A stretch of DNA of 64,000 bases from Dasania marina DSM 21967 (lineage in GTDB: Bacteria > Pseudomonadota > Gammaproteobacteria > Pseudomonadales > Dasaniaceae): contig NZ_KB891577.1 in the NCBI RefSeq assembly GCF_000373485.1, positions 1 to 64,000 on the forward strand. Reading direction: 5' to 3'. The position numbers and the translations under genes are program-made. Below the pieces are notes generated by a model. That model searched no databases. It saw only the letters and a program-made list of their open reading frames with translations, and was not told the DNA's origin. Below are positions 55,287 to 64,000 of the stretch, one piece after another; within the stretch, counting starts at the first letter, position 1, and each line of letters opens with the position of its first letter.

Positions 55287-56579
55287 ATGGCTTTATTAGC
55301 ACTGGGTATTAATCACAAATCGGCACATGTGTCTCTGCGCGAGCGCGTGGCCTTTGCGCCTGAGCAAATGACCGAGGCGTTGCAGGATTTACTGACGACC
55401 GCGGCCATAGACGAGGCGGTTATTTTATCCACCTGTAATCGCACTGAGATTTTTGCCGTAATCGGCAGAGAGGGTGATAGCGCTGAGGGTGATAATGCCG
55501 AGGGCGGCGCGGCCAGCCAGCGTATCTTACAGTGGCTGGCGGACTATCATCATCTATCCTTGGCGGATTTGCAGGCCTGCTATTACGAGCATCACCAAGA
55601 GCAGGCGCTGCGTCATATGGTGGCGGTATCCAGCGGTCTGGATTCTATGGTGTTGGGTGAGCCGCAAATTTTTGGCCAAATGAAATCGGCCTACGCGGTG
55701 GCACAGGAGGCAGGGGCGATCAACTCGCAGCTGTATAATGTTTTCCCGCATGTGTTTTCCTTGGCTAAAAAAGTACGCACCGATACTGCCATAGGCGAAA
55801 ACCCGGTGTCGGTAGCCTTTGCCGCGGTGACCTTGTCGCGCCATATTTTTTCAGACTTGAGCAATACCTCAGCGCTATTAATTGGTGCTGGCGAAACCAT
55901 AGAGCTAGTCGCTAGGCACCTGTTTGAAAATGGCGTGGGTAGCATAGTCGTGGCCAATCGTACCTTGGGGCGCGCGCGCGAGTTGGCGCAGCAGTTTGGC
56001 GCCGAGGCGGTGTTACTATCGGAAATCCCCGAGCAATTAGTTAGCGCCGATATAGTGATTTCGTCTACCGGCAGCCAGCTACCGATTTTAGGCAAGGGTG
56101 CCGTGGAGCACGCCTTAAAAATACGCAAGCACAAGCCCATGTTAATGGTAGATATCGCAGTGCCGCGGGATATAGAAGAGCAAGTCGGCGAGTTAGAGGA
56201 TGTGTACTTATATACGGTTGACGATCTCACTGAAATCGTCGATGCAAACCGCCAGAGCAGGCAGCAAGAAGTGCGCAAGGCCGATGTTATTATTAATGAA
56301 GGCGTATGCGATTACTTGCAAAAACTGCGCTCCTTGGATGCGGTAGATATACTCAAAGCTTTTCGCTCCCAGTCAGAGCAAATACGTGATGCCGAATTGC
56401 TTAAGGCTTTAAAACAATTAGAAAAAGGTGAACAGGCCGAGCGTGTACTGGAACAGATGGCGCGCAGCCTAACCAATAAGTTGATACACAGCCCCAGCAT
56501 AGAAATGAAGAAGGCCAGTGCCCATGGCCGTAAAGATTTAATCAGTTTGACACAACAACTGTTTGGTTTGAAAAAATAA
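55287..56579 (+). CDS. hemA: Glutamyl-tRNA reductase
   Basis: HemA reduces glutamyl-tRNA to glutamate-1-semialdehyde, the committed step of the C5 haem pathway. The 430-residue enzyme has [17 protein letters not shown], the catalytic cysteine in [23 protein letters not shown], and the NADPH-binding part [15 protein letters not shown]. The [11 protein letters not shown] loop is present. It is first of the plus-strand run hemA-prfA-prmC-moeB, a conserved neighbourhood. Confidence 0.97.
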   Translation: MALLALGINHKSAHVSLRERVAFAPEQMTEALQDLLTTAAIDEAVILSTCNRTEIFAVIGREGDSAEGDNAEGGAASQRILQWLADYHHLSLADLQACYYEHHQEQALRHMVAVSSGLDSMVLGEPQIFGQMKSAYAVAQEAGAINSQLYNVFPHVFSLAKKVRTDTAIGENPVSVAFAAVTLSRHIFSDLSNTSALLIGAGETIELVARHLFENGVGSIVVANRTLGRARELAQQFGAEAVLLSEIPEQLVSADIVISSTGSQLPILGKGAVEHALKIRKHKPMLMVDIAVPRDIEEQVGELEDVYLYTVDDLTEIVDANRQSRQQEVRKADVIINEGVCDYLQKLRSLDAVDILKAFRSQSEQIRDAELLKALKQLEKGEQAERVLEQMARSLTNKLIHSPSIEMKKASAHGRKDLISLTQQLFGLKK

Positions 56580-56684
56580 AGCGGCAAAAACGGGTCATGG
56601 CTATAGCGCGTGAGCGCGTCAAGACCATTCGCAGTAAACAGCCTGCCCGCGCAGGTCTACCGCATCTTAATTAAAAGACATGAT

Positions 56685-57770
56685 ATGAAGCAATCGTTAG
56701 TAAATAAGCTAGAAAACTTAATCGATAGGCACGAAGAAATAGCCGCTTTGCTCAGTGATGGCGACGTGATTAGCGATCAAAATAAATTCCGCGCGCTGTC
56801 TAAAGAGTATGCCGAAATAGAACCTGTGGTGAAATGCTATGAACAATACCGCGTGGCCCTAGAAAATATCGAAGAAGCGCAGGTGTTGATGGATGATAGC
56901 GACCCTGAAATGCGTGACATGGGCAAAGAGGAGTTTAAAAGTAGCCAAGCGCAAAGAGATGAGTTGGAGCAGGAGCTGCAAAAGCTGTTATTACCCCGTG
57001 ACCCCAACGATTCCAATAATGTATTTTTAGAAGTACGGGCTGGCACCGGTGGTGATGAGGCGGCGATTTTTGCCGGTGATTTATACCGTATGTATTCACG
57101 CTACGCCGAAAACCAAGGTTGGAAAATTACCGTAGTGACTGAGCGTGCAGGCGATCACGGCGGCTTTAAAGAGATTATTGCCAGCATTAGTGGCCAAGAT
57201 GTTTACGCCCATTTAAAATTTGAGTCTGGTGCACACCGCGTGCAGCGCGTGCCTGAAACCGAATCGCAGGGCCGAGTGCACACTTCCGCCTGTACCGTGG
57301 CGGTTATGCCTGAACTCGATGAAGTGGATGCCATAGAAATTAATAAGGCCGATATACGGGTTGATACCTTTAGGGCCTCAGGTGCCGGTGGCCAGCACGT
57401 TAACAAAACTGACTCGGCGATACGGATTACCCATATGCCTACTGGCATAGTCGTGGAGTGCCAGGACGAGCGTTCGCAGCATAAAAACAAAGCACGTGCC
57501 ATGTCCTTATTGCAGTCGCGCATCTTAACCGGCATACAAGATAAGCAGCAGCAGGAGCAGGCCAGTGAGCGCCGCAGCTTAGTGGGCAGTGGCGACCGCT
57601 CTGAGCGCATACGCACCTACAACTATCCGCAAAGCCGGATTAGCGATCACCGCATTAACTTAACTCTATATAAACTCAATGAGATTATGGAAGGCGCGTT
57701 GAACGAAGTGATAGAGCCGCTGCGCAATGAGTATCAGGCTGACCTATTGGCGTCTATGGGCGACGAATGA
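56685..57770 (+). CDS. prfA: Peptide chain release factor 1
   Basis: RF1 ends translation at UAA and UAG. ATG 56685 gives 361 residues (E. coli 360) beginning [19 protein letters not shown]; longer in-frame starts add unrelated sequence. The peptidyl-hydrolysis motif is in [15 protein letters not shown] and the PxT-type stop-reading region lies before it. It overlaps prmC, whose product methylates the GGQ glutamine, by 4 nt (ATGA). Confidence 0.97.
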   Translation: MKQSLVNKLENLIDRHEEIAALLSDGDVISDQNKFRALSKEYAEIEPVVKCYEQYRVALENIEEAQVLMDDSDPEMRDMGKEEFKSSQAQRDELEQELQKLLLPRDPNDSNNVFLEVRAGTGGDEAAIFAGDLYRMYSRYAENQGWKITVVTERAGDHGGFKEIIASISGQDVYAHLKFESGAHRVQRVPETESQGRVHTSACTVAVMPELDEVDAIEINKADIRVDTFRASGAGGQHVNKTDSAIRITHMPTGIVVECQDERSQHKNKARAMSLLQSRILTGIQDKQQQEQASERRSLVGSGDRSERIRTYNYPQSRISDHRINLTLYKLNEIMEGALNEVIEPLRNEYQADLLASMGDE

Positions 57771-58612
57771 GCAGCATAGCCGAGCTGTTAGCCAGTCGCA
57801 GCAGCTTAGCGGCTGTAAGTGATACGCCCGGCTTAGATGTTGAGTTATTACTAGCGCATTGTTTGGATAAAGATCGTAGCTATTTAAAAACCTGGCCAGA
57901 GCGCGAGGTGGGCGAGCAACAACAGCAGCAGTTTGCGGTGCTATTACAGCGTAGGCAGCGCGGTGAGCCTATAGCCTATCTGATAGGCAGTCGCGGTTTT
58001 TGGACGCTGGATTTACGTGTCAACGCCTCTACCTTAATCCCCCGCCCCGAAACCGAATTACTGGTAGAGCTGGCCTTAGAAAAGTTGGCCGATACTGCGC
58101 TGGCACGTATTTTAGATTTAGGTACCGGCACCGGCGCTATAGCCTTGGCCATAGCTTCAGAAAATAATCATTGGCAGGTGCTGGCCTGTGATGTGCAAGC
58201 GGAGGCGGTGGCGCTGGCGCAAGACAATGGCCAGCAAAACAAGATTCATAATGTTGAATTTTTACAGTCCAATTGGTTTGCGCAAATTCCTGTGCAGCAA
58301 TTTGACTTGATCGTTAGCAACCCGCCTTACATCGATCCAGCCGACCCGCATTTAGCCCAAGGCGATGTGCGTTTTGAACCGCGCAGTGCCTTGGTTGCCG
58401 CCGGCAAAGGCTTGGCGGATATCCGCCATATTATTCAACAGGCGCAAGCCTATTTAGAACCTGGGGCTTGGCTGCTGCTGGAACACGGTTATGATCAAGG
58501 CCCAGCCGTGCGTGAGTTGTTGCATACACAGGGTTATAGCGCAGTGGCTACACGACAAGATATAGCGGGTATGGATAGAGTGTCACTGGCGCAATATCCC
58601 GCCACGGCATGA
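57767..58612 (+). CDS. prmC: Release factor glutamine methyltransferase PrmC
   Basis: PrmC methylates the GGQ glutamine of release factors, including the product of the overlapping prfA gene. The 281-residue enzyme has [12 protein letters not shown], the SAM-binding [16 protein letters not shown], and the catalytic VSNPPYIDP. Its start overlaps the prfA stop, so translation is coupled. Confidence 0.97.
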   Translation: MSSIAELLASRSSLAAVSDTPGLDVELLLAHCLDKDRSYLKTWPEREVGEQQQQQFAVLLQRRQRGEPIAYLIGSRGFWTLDLRVNASTLIPRPETELLVELALEKLADTALARILDLGTGTGAIALAIASENNHWQVLACDVQAEAVALAQDNGQQNKIHNVEFLQSNWFAQIPVQQFDLIVSNPPYIDPADPHLAQGDVRFEPRSALVAAGKGLADIRHIIQQAQAYLEPGAWLLLEHGYDQGPAVRELLHTQGYSAVATRQDIAGMDRVSLAQYPATA

Positions 58613-58622
58613 GGTAATAGTA

Positions 58623-59369
58623 ATGAACGACGAGCAGTTACTACGTTATAGCCGGCATATTATGATGCCCGATTTTGATGTGGCCGGTCAGCAAGCGCTT
58701 ATAGACGCTAAGGTGTTAATTGTGGGCATGGGCGGCTTGGGTTGCCCTGTTGCATTGTACCTGGCGGCGGCTGGTGTAGGTGAATTGTGGTTGGCCGATT
58801 TTGATGCTGTGGATATCAGCAATCTACAGCGCCAAATTGCCCACGATGTGGCGGATGTAGGCCGCCCTAAGGTGATCTCGGTACGCGAGCGTATAGCCGC
58901 GATTAACACTGACGTGCGGGTAGAATGTATTAACGAGCATTTAGCGGGGCAGCTGTTAGATGATGCCCTCAAGCATGTTGATGTGGTGGTAGATGCCAGC
59001 GATAACTTCGCCACCCGTTTTGATATTAACCGCGCCTGTGTGGCGGCGAAAAAACCCTTGGTATCCGGGGCGGCTATACGCAGCGAAGGCCAGGTGGCGG
59101 TGTTTGACAGCCGCGACGCTAACAGCCCTTGTTACCGCTGCCTGTACGATGATAATGCCGATGACAGCCAGCTAAGCTGCTCACAAAGTGGCGTGTTGTC
59201 ACCCTTGGTGGGGGTGATAGGCTCTATGCAGGCCTTGGAAACGATCAAAGTTATCAGCGGTTTTGGCCAGCCTTTAATCGGCCAGTTAATGATATTTGAT
59301 GCCAAGGTTATGGAGTGGCGCAAGCTCACATTACCCAAAAATACCAGCTGCCCAGTGTGCGCATCTTAG
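58623..59369 (+). CDS. moeB: MoeB/ThiF/HesA-family adenylyltransferase
   Basis: This family adenylates the C-terminus of a small sulfur-carrier protein (MoaD or ThiS). The 248-residue length equals E. coli MoeB (249). The ATP loop is VGMGGLGCPVALYLAAAG, and FDAVDISNLQRQI carries the conserved Arg. The zinc cysteines are CYRC and CPVC. ThiF is an alternative identity, and thiamine genes are elsewhere in the window. The length and the hemA-prfA-prmC-moeB context favour MoeB. Confidence 0.9.
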   Translation: MNDEQLLRYSRHIMMPDFDVAGQQALIDAKVLIVGMGGLGCPVALYLAAAGVGELWLADFDAVDISNLQRQIAHDVADVGRPKVISVRERIAAINTDVRVECINEHLAGQLLDDALKHVDVVVDASDNFATRFDINRACVAAKKPLVSGAAIRSEGQVAVFDSRDANSPCYRCLYDDNADDSQLSCSQSGVLSPLVGVIGSMQALETIKVISGFGQPLIGQLMIFDAKVMEWRKLTLPKNTSCPVCAS

Positions 59370-59525
59370 CTACACAGACTTTCACAGACATCATGCAGCC
59401 CTTCGTGAGCTATTGTGCTTTTATGCACTATTCTTAATGGCGTTGTTGATTAATAAAGGCTGCTGCATTGAGTAATAAATAAGTAGAAGCCCTGCGAGTA
59501 AAAATAAAAAACGTTAGAAAACGTA

Positions 59526-60125
59526 CTCAGCCATGTGGGGGCCTATGTCTTTACCAAAGGCTTACAGGGCTGCTATACCTATGTGAACCAAAAGGTTTTA
59601 GAGATGTTTGGCAGGCGCTATGACGAGGTCATAGGCAAAGGTGACAGCCAGTTTTCCCATAATAGCAAGGTGCTGATTGGTTTTTCAACGGACATAACAG
59701 AGCGCTATGAGTTAAAAGAAAGCTATCAACAGCAGGCTAATACCGACGCCTTAACCGGTTTATTTGATCGTAGATGTTTTTTTGAAAATGCCGATAGAGG
59801 ATAAAGTTTTATTGGCAGTAGTCAAAAACATTATCCCGAATGTGCGTTTAGAAGATGTGCTTGCCAGAATAGGGGGGAGTTTTCTGTGTTGTTACCAGAA
59901 ACTACGCCTGATAAAGCACAGTTGGTAGCCGAAAGAATTCGAGCTTATCAAGATGCTAATGAGTTCGCGGCTGAAAACGGTATTCATATAGCAGTTAAAC
60001 TCAGCGTGGGTGTGTCAGCATTAAGAGCGACTGATGAAAAGTTTTTAGATCTATACTCGCGCTCTGATAAGGCGTTGTATCAGGCAAAATATAAAGGTAA
60101 AAATACTGTGTATTACCTATCCTAA
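59526..60125 (+). pseudogene. Decayed PAS-GGDEF diguanylate cyclase
   Basis: Three pieces of one gene remain. The first (from about 59535) gives a PAS tail (YVNQKVLEMFGRRYDEVIGK) and the GGDEF start (ANTDALTGLFDRRCFF), then reads into a stop near 59802. The second, in another frame, resumes at DKVLLAVVKNIIPNV and DVLARIGG, so roughly 120 bp containing the DxDxFKxxND region is missing. At the GGEEF site bases are lost (six G then agtttt), shifting the frame again. The rest is the complete GGDEF C-terminus (LLPETTPDKAQLVAERI through SDKALYQAKYKGKN). With no intact active site it cannot make c-di-GMP. The N-terminus is also gone. Confidence 0.88.
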
Positions 60126-60204
60126 GGTTAGCATTGAACTAAATAATATCGCTGTGTCTAAGCCCCGAATAATAACGAATAAAACAAGGCGGAGAATATT
60201 TACC

Positions 60205-60819
60205 ATGAGCAAACTAAGCAACACTTATTACTGTATGCAGGCGCAGCTGTTGGATAGAACAGCCTGCCTAAGCGGCCTAGCACCGCTATTGCTGCGCTTG
60301 TATTTAATTCCCGTATTTTGGATGGCAGGCAGCAGTAAAATTGATTTCACCACCCTAATGCCCTATGCCGGAACCGTGCAGTGGTTTGGCGATTACTTAG
60401 GTATGCCTCTGCCTACCTTAATGGCTTTTTTGGCTGGCTGGGCCGAAGTGTTAGGTGCTGTTTTTTTGGCGGCAGGCTTTGCGGTACGTTGGATTAGTAT
60501 TCCACTTATGGTCACCATGTTAGTGGCGGCTTTTGCCGTGCATTGGCCCAATGGCTGGCAGGCCATAGCTGATGCCAGCGCGCCCTTTGCTAACGAACGT
60601 GTGGCCGAAGCGACTATGCGTTTAGAGCGAGCCAAAGAAATTTTAACAGAACACGGTAATTACGCTTGGTTAACCGGGCGTGGTTCGCTGGTGATAGTTA
60701 ATAATGGCATAGAATTTTCCATTACCTATTTTGTTATGTTGTTGTCGCTGTTCTTTAGTGGCGGTGGTCGCTATGTAAGCCTAGATTATTGGCTGAGTCG
60801 TGCTTTTCCTAAGCCGTAA
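60205..60819 (+). CDS. DoxX family membrane protein
   Basis: This is a 204-residue inner-membrane protein of about four helices; start ATG 60205 follows GGAG. LLLRLYLIPVFWMAGSSKI and GWAEVLGAVFLAAGFAVRW are the typical DoxX segments. A 55-residue hydrophilic insert (about 112-165, WPNGWQAIADASAPFANERV) precedes the last helix. DoxX proteins are poorly understood; some take part in redox or oxidative-stress functions. A terminator follows at 60852. Confidence 0.85.
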   Translation: MSKLSNTYYCMQAQLLDRTACLSGLAPLLLRLYLIPVFWMAGSSKIDFTTLMPYAGTVQWFGDYLGMPLPTLMAFLAGWAEVLGAVFLAAGFAVRWISIPLMVTMLVAAFAVHWPNGWQAIADASAPFANERVAEATMRLERAKEILTEHGNYAWLTGRGSLVIVNNGIEFSITYFVMLLSLFFSGGGRYVSLDYWLSRAFPKP

Positions 60820-60851
60820 ACACCCAGTAATTTTCTATACCTAAGTACTGT

Positions 60852-60882
60852 AAAAAATACTGAATTTATTTCGGTATTTTTT
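60852..60882 (+). terminator. Terminator after the DoxX gene
   Basis: A 13-bp stem (AAAAAATACTGAA, one T-G pair) with a 5-nt loop and T tracts on both strands lies 33 bp after the stop. Confidence 0.85.
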
Positions 60883-60939
60883 ATCTGTCTATATGTATAG
60901 CTGTTTGCATATCGTAATGTCAGGCAGGAAGTGCTGTGT

Positions 60940-61209
60940 TTAGCTTTGTGGCAGGGGCGTATGGATAAATTGATTTATGGCTGCTTGTTGATTAACCGGC
61001 ATTTGCTGAAAGGCTGTGATAGGACAAAATACAGTTAAGGCCTGCCGCCAGCGCCTACCAGCGTCTATAGAGATATCCATATTACGATGCTTGGCACCGA
61101 GGCTGGCCTCAAAGCCCCAGTCCGGCTGGTCTTCTGGAATGAGTCTGCGCGCTAGGGTAGTAATAAGTGGGCGTAAAACAACCTGATAGGTGCTAGAATA
61201 CTGGGCTAT
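60940..61209 (-). pseudogene. Possible remnant of a minus-strand gene
   Basis: An 89-codon minus-strand frame is open from the TGA at 61210-61212 to the stop at 60940-60942. It has protein-like composition, for example RRLIPEDQPDWGFEASLG and MDISIDAGRRWRQALTVF. No ATG, GTG or TTG begins it until an internal ATG 31 codons in, and no ribosome site is seen. It ends toward a terminator that works in both directions. It could be the 3' piece of a lost gene or an untranslated frame. I do not recognise the family. Confidence 0.35.
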
Positions 61210-61236
61210 TCATTGCAACATATAAGAGATACGCCC

Positions 61237-62568
61237 TTGTTAGGTAAGTTATTTGGAAAGAAAAATAAGGCTGAAGTGACATCTTCAGCGCCTCAGGCCA
61301 AAAAAGCCGATAAAAAGCCCCACGGCCGCGGCAAGCATCAACAGAGCAAAAAAGCCAAACCTCAGCAGCCTGCGTGGACTGTTGATCAATTTAAAGTCCC
61401 GGTACTGGATGGTAAAGCGCGTTTTCACGACCTAGGCATAGACGATAGGCTGATGCACGGCATTGCCGACTTGGGTTTTGAATACCCTTCAGCCATACAG
61501 GCAGCGTCGCTACCTCATACCCTGCAAGGCCACGATGTTATAGGCAAGGCACAAACCGGTACCGGTAAAACAGCCGCTTTTTTAATTACCATTATTAACG
61601 ACTTATTAAACAACCCTATAGAGGGTGAGCGTTTTGCGGGTGAACCCAGAGCCGTCATCATAGCCCCTACCCGTGAGCTAGTGGTGCAAATAGCCGATGA
61701 TGCCCGGGGCTTGCTGAAGCACACAGATATTAATGTGGTGACCTTAATTGGCGGTGCTGATTATCAAAAGCAACAACAACAGCTGCAAAATAACTGTGTT
61801 GATATTGTGGTTGCCTCGCCGGGGCGCTTAATCGATTTTATGCAGCGCGGTGATTTGTATTTAGATCAGATAGAAGTGTTGGTTATAGACGAAGCCGACC
61901 GCATGTTAGATATGGGCTTTATACCGCAGGTGCGTCGTATTGTGCGTTCAACCCCGCGTAAGGAAGATAGGCAAACACTGTTATTTAGTGCCACCTTTAC
62001 CCCGGAAGTCCTTAGTCTCACCGAGCAATGGACCTTTAACCCCATCACTATAGAGATAGAGCCCGAGAGTGTTGCTACCGATAGTGTCGAGCAAAAAGTC
62101 TTTATTGTTGCAGCCCAGGACAAGTATCGGTTACTTAAAAATATCGTCACCGACGACAGTGTTGAAAGCGTTATAGTATTTGCCAACCGTCGCGATCAGG
62201 TGCGTAAATTATCTGAGCGTTTACAGAAAGCCGGTGTGAAGTGCGGCATGTTATCGGGCGAGGTGCCACAGAATAAACGCACCTCTACCCTGCAGAACTT
62301 TAAAGATGGCAAGTTGAAAGTGTTAATTGCCACCGATGTTGCGGGCCGGGGTATACATGTTAAAGGCATTAGTCATGTGGTGAATTACACGCTGCCGGAA
62401 GATCCGGAAGATTATGTACACCGTATAGGCCGCACCGGTAGAGCAGGCGCTAAAGGCACCTCTATTAGCTTTGCCTGTGAAGATGACGCCTTCTTGTTGC
62501 CCACCATAGAAGAGTTGTTAGGCGATAAGTTAAAATGTGAGCAGCCGCCGGAAGAGCTGCTGCGCTAA
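61237..62568 (+). CDS. rhlB: ATP-dependent RNA helicase RhlB (DEAD-box)
   Basis: RhlB unwinds RNA and in many gammaproteobacteria works in the degradosome with RNase E. TTG 61237 (AAGAG 9 nt upstream) gives 443 residues beginning [14 protein letters not shown], like Pseudomonas-type RhlB. A TTG at 61213 is possible but has no ribosome site. A basic Lys/Gln-rich N-terminal tail is followed by [31 protein letters not shown] and [13 protein letters not shown] strong terminator follows. Confidence 0.94.
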   Translation: MLGKLFGKKNKAEVTSSAPQAKKADKKPHGRGKHQQSKKAKPQQPAWTVDQFKVPVLDGKARFHDLGIDDRLMHGIADLGFEYPSAIQAASLPHTLQGHDVIGKAQTGTGKTAAFLITIINDLLNNPIEGERFAGEPRAVIIAPTRELVVQIADDARGLLKHTDINVVTLIGGADYQKQQQQLQNNCVDIVVASPGRLIDFMQRGDLYLDQIEVLVIDEADRMLDMGFIPQVRRIVRSTPRKEDRQTLLFSATFTPEVLSLTEQWTFNPITIEIEPESVATDSVEQKVFIVAAQDKYRLLKNIVTDDSVESVIVFANRRDQVRKLSERLQKAGVKCGMLSGEVPQNKRTSTLQNFKDGKLKVLIATDVAGRGIHVKGISHVVNYTLPEDPEDYVHRIGRTGRAGAKGTSISFACEDDAFLLPTIEELLGDKLKCEQPPEELLR

Positions 62569-62599
62569 ATATAGCGCCTGCTAAGTAAAGATAAAACGA

Positions 62600-62627
62600 A
62601 ACGCCTCAAACAGAGGCGTTTTTTTAT
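62600..62627 (+). terminator. Terminator after rhlB
   Basis: The stem AACGCCTC/GAGGCGTT with a 5-nt loop is followed by seven T, about 32 bp past the stop. Confidence 0.9.
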
Positions 62628-62717
62628 GGGCCAGATTTATGGGCGAAATATAAGGGCTAGAGATTTTTTGGCGGGGTAGCATAAGCTAGTGCGTTATTAA
62701 AAAGTAGGATAAAAATC

Positions 62718-63314
62718 TTAAGTTTTTTTGACGCTTATCCAAGCGCCTAGCAGAGTTAAAATGATGAGTAAGCTTAAACCAATAGTTTCTAACAGCCCAT
62801 TGATAAACGCATTGTTGCTCCACTGCAAATAATGAAGTTTATATAGCTTAGCGATAAACTCAGTATCTTGGCCGCGTTGTTTTAGGCCGAGGGTGTGCCA
62901 ATCTAAGGTGATGTTCACGCCAGTAGTGGTGGTAGCCTGATAGCCGTCTACCGTGTTTATATTGCCATAGCGCTGCGGATCGCTGCGTAAGGCGTCGGCG
63001 ATCAGTTGCTGCACCTGTGCAGGCGTGGCTGCGGGCCATGGCTGCTGGTTATGGGTATGTAGTTGCTGCCATTGATTATTTGTTTTTACTAGCAGGTGCT
63101 CGCCCAGTATCGTTTTTAGCCGCCGCAGTTCCTGCCAATCGGCTTGGCTGCTTAGTGTTACCGAGTGAGCTAGGGGGTAAGTGGCTACATAGAGCTTTTG
63201 GTAGGCCCCTTGGTAGCCCGGCTTTATGCTAAAAAATACCCCGGTCGCGGCCCATAGGCACAGGGGTATTAACATGACCAGACCGATACGACGGTGGTAT
63301 TTTTTTAAAATCAT
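62718..63314 (-). CDS. PepSY-domain membrane protein
   Basis: This 198-residue protein has an N-terminal membrane segment (IGLVMLIPLCLWAATGVFFS), a periplasmic PepSY-like region (about 30-155), and a C-terminal membrane helix (LLETIGLSLLIILTLLGAWI). The start is ATG 63314; an upstream in-frame ATG at 63362 has no ribosome site. PepSY-associated membrane proteins often assist iron or haem uptake or redox systems. No such genes flank it here, so the role is open. It is divergent from the cupin gene. Confidence 0.78.
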   Translation of the reverse strand: MILKKYHRRIGLVMLIPLCLWAATGVFFSIKPGYQGAYQKLYVATYPLAHSVTLSSQADWQELRRLKTILGEHLLVKTNNQWQQLHTHNQQPWPAATPAQVQQLIADALRSDPQRYGNINTVDGYQATTTTGVNITLDWHTLGLKQRGQDTEFIAKLYKLHYLQWSNNAFINGLLETIGLSLLIILTLLGAWISVKKT

Positions 63315-63423
63315 GATGTGGTTTTTAACCTGAAGTGATAAAAGTGCGGAGTATAGCAACACCCCGTTATGTTGTGTTTAAAATGCTGGGCTAAAGACGG
63401 TTAGTTAAAAAGAGTGAGTACTT

Positions 63424-64000
63424 ATGCTTAATATGGATTTCAGTAAACCCTTAGTGATAGACACTGCCAATATGGCGTGGGTAAGCAGCCCCTCTCCCAT
63501 GGTGTTGCGCAAACCCTTGGAGCGTGAAGCTGCCGAGAGTGGCCATGTCACTAGCGTGGTGCAATATTTACCGCAGTCTAGCTTTACCCAGCACAGCCAC
63601 CCTTTAGGTGAAGAGATTTTTGTATTAGAGGGGGTGTTCTCTGATGAGACCGGTGACTACGGCCCCGGCACTTACCTGCGCAATCCTCCCAGCAGCGCTC
63701 ATACCCCGTTTAGTCAACCAGGCTGTATTATATTGGTAAAACTAAATCAGTTTCAGGCGGATGATTCACGCTTTGTACGCGTCAATACCTTAGTAACACC
63801 ATGGCAGGCTGGCATCGATGGCGCACAAGTGATGCCGTTGCATGAGTTTAAAGGCGAGCAGGTAGCCTTAATGAAATGGCCGGTTGGCGTAGCATGCCAA
63901 CCCTGTTGCCTTGTCGGTGCTGCGGAGGTGTTGGTATTGTCTGGTAGCCTTAAAGATGAGCACGGCTGTTACCCCAAGCGCACGTGGCTGCGCAGTTCAG
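63424..64000 (+). CDS. Cupin-domain protein, ChrR-like (cut by the window end)
   Basis: The frame is open from ATG 63424 to the last base of the window (192 codons), so the C-terminus is missing. The first cupin has the metal motif QHSHPLGEEIFVLEG (H57, H59, E63/E64) and a later histidine in SSAHTPF (H93). A second cupin-like half begins near residue 135 (MKWPVGVACQPCC, VLVLSGSLKDEHG). The layout resembles ChrR-type cupins that bind zinc in anti-sigma factors or stand alone as redox/oxygen sensors or dioxygenases. No sigma-factor gene is visible within the window. Confidence 0.82.
   Translation, partial: MLNMDFSKPLVIDTANMAWVSSPSPMVLRKPLEREAAESGHVTSVVQYLPQSSFTQHSHPLGEEIFVLEGVFSDETGDYGPGTYLRNPPSSAHTPFSQPGCIILVKLNQFQADDSRFVRVNTLVTPWQAGIDGAQVMPLHEFKGEQVALMKWPVGVACQPCCLVGAAEVLVLSGSLKDEHGCYPKRTWLRSS

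Overview
The window is a chromosomal segment of a Gram-negative gammaproteobacterium, most likely a marine member of the Cellvibrionales/Pseudomonadales assemblage. Evidence for this is the Pseudomonas-like order lolB-ispE-tRNA(Gln)-prs-rplY-pth-ychF-tRNA(Met), beside divergent hemA-prfA-prmC; the argS-SPOR-hslVU and xseB-ispA-dxs clusters; and a PomAB-type (sodium-driven) stator pair. The lineage is inferred from gene order and protein similarity, not from a marker search. Almost all genes are core genes. I see no prophage, insertion sequence, CRISPR array or integron.

Layout. 1-4.9 kb: heptamer tandem repeat, dnaB, a 3-hydroxyisobutyryl-CoA hydrolase-like gene, then on the minus strand a diguanylate cyclase, a DUF971 gene and a BASS-family transporter. 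5-12.5 kb: hslVU, a SPOR protein, argS, a DUF5610 protein and priA. 12.6-20.2 kb: rpmE, a short malic enzyme, a PilZ protein, ettA, a FapA/DUF342 protein and glyA. 20.2-28.5 kb: one long plus-strand operon (nrdR-ribD-ribE-ribBX-ribH-nusB-thiL-pgpA-thiD/E fusion-aspartic protease), followed by a stand-alone ribA that supplies the GTP cyclohydrolase activity RibBX appears to have lost. 29.2-32.8 kb: xseB-ispA-dxs and a SpoIIAA-like gene. 33.1-42.7 kb: signalling genes (pomA-pomB-pilZ, a BaeSR pair with a Spy-like chaperone, a chemoreceptor with almost no periplasmic domain, and a zinc-ribbon membrane protein/class III cyclase/repeat-lipoprotein operon). 42.9-46.7 kb: ubiX, DUF501, mqo, an orphan pilin and a DUF1289 protein. 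46.7-55 kb: the tRNA-containing block. 55.3-64 kb: hemA-prfA-prmC-moeB, a decayed diguanylate cyclase, a DoxX-like protein, rhlB, a PepSY protein and a cupin gene cut by the window end.

The most unusual signal is next to the two tRNA genes. Downstream of tRNA-Met(CAT) lie three tandem units of about 190-223 bp, and downstream of tRNA-Gln(TTG) lies a 188-bp repeat. Both are built on partial copies of the tRNA 3' end, and between these copies are rows of small, nearly perfect hairpins. Several hairpins keep pairing between copies through compensatory changes. The design resembles the E. coli tyrT/rtT downstream repeats, although the two loci here do not share sequence with each other. Other items are a perfect 22-bp inverted repeat before the malic enzyme gene, two heptanucleotide arrays, a dispersed repeat family at gene 3' ends, and a ThiD protein fused to a ThiE-like domain lacking ThiE active-site motifs.
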